This document shows positions 6,711-8,829 of a DNA stretch of 8,829 nucleotides, in pieces. A program made the translations under genes and the position numbers. Positions within the stretch are counted from its first letter, which is position 1, and every line of letters begins with the position of its first letter. A model generated the notes under the pieces. It saw only the letters and a program-made list of their open reading frames with translations. It searched no databases and was not told where the DNA came from. Location: contig SCKQ01000067.1 in the NCBI GenBank assembly GCA_004124535.1, forward strand, positions 1-8,829, read 5' to 3'. This DNA comes from Fidelibacterota bacterium (GTDB taxonomy: Bacteria > Marinisomatota > Marinisomatia > Marinisomatales > TCS55).

Positions 6711-7496
6711 ATGAGTTGGGGATTAAGAAATAGATTAGATAGAGTGTTGCCGGGCCTTCCAAACGGTACAGGATCAGTGATGTTTGCCATTGATCATGGC
6801 TATTTTATGGGACCAACTTCAGGATTGGAAAATCCCCGGGAAACAATTGTGCCATTATTGCCCCATGCAGATAGCCTAATGCTTAGCAGGGGAATTTTGC
6901 AGAATAGTATTCCCAAACGCACCAATATACCTATTGTATTGCGTGTTTCAAGTGGTAATAGCATACTGAATGAAGATTTATCCAATGAAAAGCTATGTGT
7001 ATCTATTGAAGATGCAATTCGCTTGAATGTTTCAGCAGTTGCATTTTCGATTTATATTGGTGGTGCATATGAACATCAGACCATTGTTGAGTTTTCAAAA
7101 CTAGTTAATGATGCTCATAGTTTTGGTATTCCTGTATTGGCTGTAACAGCAGTGGGGAAGGATATGAATCGCGATCTGCGTTATCTATCCCTGGCATCGC
7201 GCATTGCGGTGGAATTGGGTGCCGATATTGTTAAAACCTATTATTGTGAAGGTTTTAGTGACCTTATTGCTGCTTGTCCCGTCCCAGTTGTTATAGCTGG
7301 CGGTAAAAAGGTACCGGAATTGGATGCGCTTAAATTTGCTCGTAACGCTATTAGTGATGGTGCCGCTGGTGTGGATATGGGTCGCAATATATTTCAATCG
7401 GATTCGCCAGAAAATATGATCCAAGCTGTACGCTCAGTTGTTGTGCAGGGTGTTGACCCTAAAAAAGCTTATGAGCAATATAAGAGTTCTCTTTAA
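6711..7496 (+). CDS. LsrF-like class I aldolase/thiolase (DhnA family TIM barrel)
   Basis: This 261-residue protein closely matches, from memory, E. coli LsrF, the thiolase that cleaves 3-hydroxy-5-phosphonooxypentane-2,4-dione in autoinducer-2 breakdown. Shared motifs include FAIDHGYFMGPT (25-36), LSRGIL (58-63), GNSIL (82-86), YIGGAYEHQ (115-123), AVGKDMNRD (147-155), DIVKTYY (172-178) and, near the C-terminus, VVIAGGKK and AGVDMGRNIFQSD for phosphate binding. Lys175 aligns with the Schiff-base lysine of LsrF (Lys203). The protein lacks the roughly 28-residue N-terminal extension of the E. coli enzyme. Related members of this family act as fructose-1,6-bisphosphate aldolase or in archaeal aromatic synthesis, so the substrate is not certain. 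No lsr kinase, transporter or regulator is in the window. It is first in an operon with a zinc dehydrogenase (3-base gap) and a purine-permease remnant. The catalytic class is secure; a role in AI-2 metabolism is unproven. Confidence 0.88.
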   Translation: MSWGLRNRLDRVLPGLPNGTGSVMFAIDHGYFMGPTSGLENPRETIVPLLPHADSLMLSRGILQNSIPKRTNIPIVLRVSSGNSILNEDLSNEKLCVSIEDAIRLNVSAVAFSIYIGGAYEHQTIVEFSKLVNDAHSFGIPVLAVTAVGKDMNRDLRYLSLASRIAVELGADIVKTYYCEGFSDLIAACPVPVVIAGGKKVPELDALKFARNAISDGAAGVDMGRNIFQSDSPENMIQAVRSVVVQGVDPKKAYEQYKSSL

Positions 7497-7499
7497 ATA

Positions 7500-8528
7500 A
7501 TGCTTATTGCCAATTATTATAGTAATACGGATATCCGGGTAGAAGATCGACCGGTTCCCCAAATCCATGAAGGGGAATGCCTAATAAAAATCCTGGCCAG
7601 TGGTATTTGCGGAAGCGATTTGATGGAATGGTACCGCAGGGACAGTGTTCCTTTGGTTCTCGGGCACGAAACAGCGGGTGATATTATTAAGGTTGGCAAG
7701 GGTGTAAATCACCTTAAAATTGGTGATCGAGTAGTTGTTTCTCACCATGTACCTTGTCTTGAATGCAGGTATTGCCAAAGAGGGCATGAGACCATGTGTA
7801 AAACATTACATTCCACTACATACGATCCTGGTGGTTTCTCGCAATATGTGCGTTTACCGGAAATCAACACTCGGTTAGGCGTTTTTCCCATACCAAAAAA
7901 TGTGACGTACGAAGAAGCTTCATTTGCCGAACCATTGGCTTGTGTGTTACGCGGACAAGATCGGGTAGGCATCCAGAAAGGCGACGCTGTAGTTGTAATT
8001 GGCAGTGGTATATCTGGTGTACTGCATATTGCCTTAGCAAAGGCTAGGGGCGCTGAGTTTATTATTGCTTGTGACATAAATGAAACGCGGTTGCCCTGGG
8101 CAGCTAAATTTGGCGCCGATGTAGTTATCAAAGATGCAAGTTCAATTTCAGATAATTTGGTAGATATTATCGGCAGAAAGGCTGATATAGTTATTCTTAC
8201 AACCGGACACCCCGCTGCAGTAGAGGCCGGATTTGAGGCTGCTGCTGATGGATCAACAATTCTGCTATTTGCGCCATCAGATCCGGATACAACTATTCAA
8301 ATTGACATTAATAAACTTTTCTTTAAACACGACAGAACAGTTACCACCACTTACGCCAATTCGCCCGATGATCTTAAAGCAGCCCTGGCACTGATTGCAG
8401 AAAAAAAAGTCCCCGTAGCGGATATGATCACCCACCGGATTCCTTTAGAAGAAATTCAATACGGCTTTGACCTGGTACAAAATGGATTGGAATCTTTAAA
8501 GGTCATCGTTGAGCCAAATGGCAATTGA
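7500..8528 (+). CDS. Zinc-dependent medium-chain alcohol/polyol dehydrogenase (sorbitol/threonine dehydrogenase-like)
   Basis: This 342-residue MDR-superfamily oxidoreductase has an N-terminal GroES-like catalytic domain and a C-terminal Rossmann domain. Catalytic zinc ligands are visible as Cys37 in GICGSD, His56-Glu57 in GHETAG, and Glu144 in AEPLACVLRG. The structural zinc site is complete with Cys86, Cys89, Cys92 and Cys100. The nucleotide motif GSGISG (168-173) is followed by Asp192 at the end of the second strand, which favours NAD over NADP. The AEPLACV form places it with polyol (sorbitol/iditol) and threonine dehydrogenases, which oxidise a secondary hydroxyl. The ATG lies 3 bases after the aldolase stop without a strong Shine-Dalgarno, so translation is probably coupled. 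The 3' end overlaps the permease remnant. It likely supplies or removes the keto group in the pathway of the aldolase, but the substrate cannot be read from the sequence. Confidence 0.9.
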   Translation: MLIANYYSNTDIRVEDRPVPQIHEGECLIKILASGICGSDLMEWYRRDSVPLVLGHETAGDIIKVGKGVNHLKIGDRVVVSHHVPCLECRYCQRGHETMCKTLHSTTYDPGGFSQYVRLPEINTRLGVFPIPKNVTYEEASFAEPLACVLRGQDRVGIQKGDAVVVIGSGISGVLHIALAKARGAEFIIACDINETRLPWAAKFGADVVIKDASSISDNLVDIIGRKADIVILTTGHPAAVEAGFEAAADGSTILLFAPSDPDTTIQIDINKLFFKHDRTVTTTYANSPDDLKAALALIAEKKVPVADMITHRIPLEEIQYGFDLVQNGLESLKVIVEPNGN

Positions 8529-8808
8529 CCTTATTGCTGACTATTTCGGTTTTCGCGAAAACAATACCAACTTAAGGATAGAAACTTTAGCTGGTGTTAC
8601 AACTTTTATGACCATGAGTTACATCATTTTTGTTCAGCCGGTAATTCTAGGTTCTGGAGGAAGGGATAAAGGAGCCGTTATGGTAGCTACCTGTATTTCC
8701 AGTGTCTTGGCGACTATATTGATGGTAATAGCAAAAAAGAGCAAAAAAATACATTTGCTATTGTATATAATTATGGTTCTGTTTCTTGCAAGATATATCT
8801 TAACATAA
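8518..8808 (+). pseudogene. Internally deleted AzgA-type purine (guanine/hypoxanthine) permease
   Basis: The first ~67 residues (from the ATG at 8518) follow the N-terminus of AzgA/PbuG-type NCS2-related purine transporters: YFGFRENNTNLRIETLAG, TTFMTMSYIIFVQP, DKGAVMVATCISSVLATILM. An intact family member would continue with a GLxAxYPIALAPGMG-like segment. Here it passes within a few codons, near base 8720, into KKSKKIHLLLYIIMVLFLARYIL, which resembles the very C-terminus of the same family (a basic segment, then H-x-LLY and a last hydrophobic stretch ending RYI), and stops at 8808. The product is 97 residues against roughly 430, so about 330 codons are missing, in frame. Neither other forward frame restores the middle. 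A remnant without transport function is most likely. The start overlaps the dehydrogenase by 11 bases; a TTG at 8509 with AAAGG six bases before it is an alternative. The N-terminal identity is firm, the C-terminal match is from memory. Confidence 0.72.
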
Positions 8809-8829
8809 ATATAAACTTCTTTCTTAGTT

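Noticed and set aside
8788..8829. The 12-base palindrome AAGATATATCTT at 8790-8801 near the right edge, considered as a mobile-element end or terminator.
   Set aside because: It lies inside the last codons of the permease remnant, is wholly AT-rich except two bases, and has neither a U-tract nor a matching partner in the window.

Overview
The window looks like a piece of a diderm (Gram-negative) bacterial chromosome of moderate to low GC. It encodes outer-membrane-type proteins (one with a Sec signal peptide and a C-terminal Phe) and a surface-polysaccharide gene set. The combination, together with a TGTCATTTCGAGG-type dispersed palindrome of the kind I remember from Bacteroidetes and related groups, makes an FCB-superphylum or candidate-phylum organism plausible, but the taxonomy is an inference.

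Left part (1-2375, + strand): the C-terminal end of a beta-barrel-like outer membrane protein (1-350, start outside the window), then a long-form nucleoside-diphosphate-sugar 4,6-dehydratase of the CapD/WbpM/FlaA1 family (453-2375). A strong bidirectional hairpin (2403-2432) separates it from the converging minus-strand genes.

Middle part (2431-6491, - strand, read right to left): a UDP-N-acetyl-hexosamine 6-dehydrogenase (wbpA/wecC type), a non-hydrolysing UDP-GlcNAc 2-epimerase (wecB family), a small secreted Glu/Ala-rich outer-membrane-type protein with its own ribosome binding site and terminator, and a DPM1-like family 2 glycosyltransferase. The dehydratase, epimerase and dehydrogenase all act on UDP-GlcNAc-type sugars, so together with the glycosyltransferase they point to synthesis of a capsule, O-antigen or exopolysaccharide containing deoxy-amino sugar and amino-uronic acid residues.

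Right part (6711-8829, + strand): after a 219-base divergent intergenic region comes a tight operon: an LsrF/DhnA-type class I aldolase or thiolase, a zinc-dependent medium-chain dehydrogenase starting 3 bases after it, and an AzgA-type purine permease overlapping the dehydrogenase end. The permease is only 97 residues. Its N-terminal ~65 residues appear to be joined in frame to what looks like its own C-terminal ~25 residues, so the middle (about 1 kb) is missing.

The most notable points are this internal deletion, the unexplained aldolase-dehydrogenase-permease operon, and a hairpin plus U-tract just upstream of the 6-dehydrogenase start that could act as an attenuator. I found no tRNA, rRNA, CRISPR, transposase or origin, and no gene-free stretch longer than about 220 bases.
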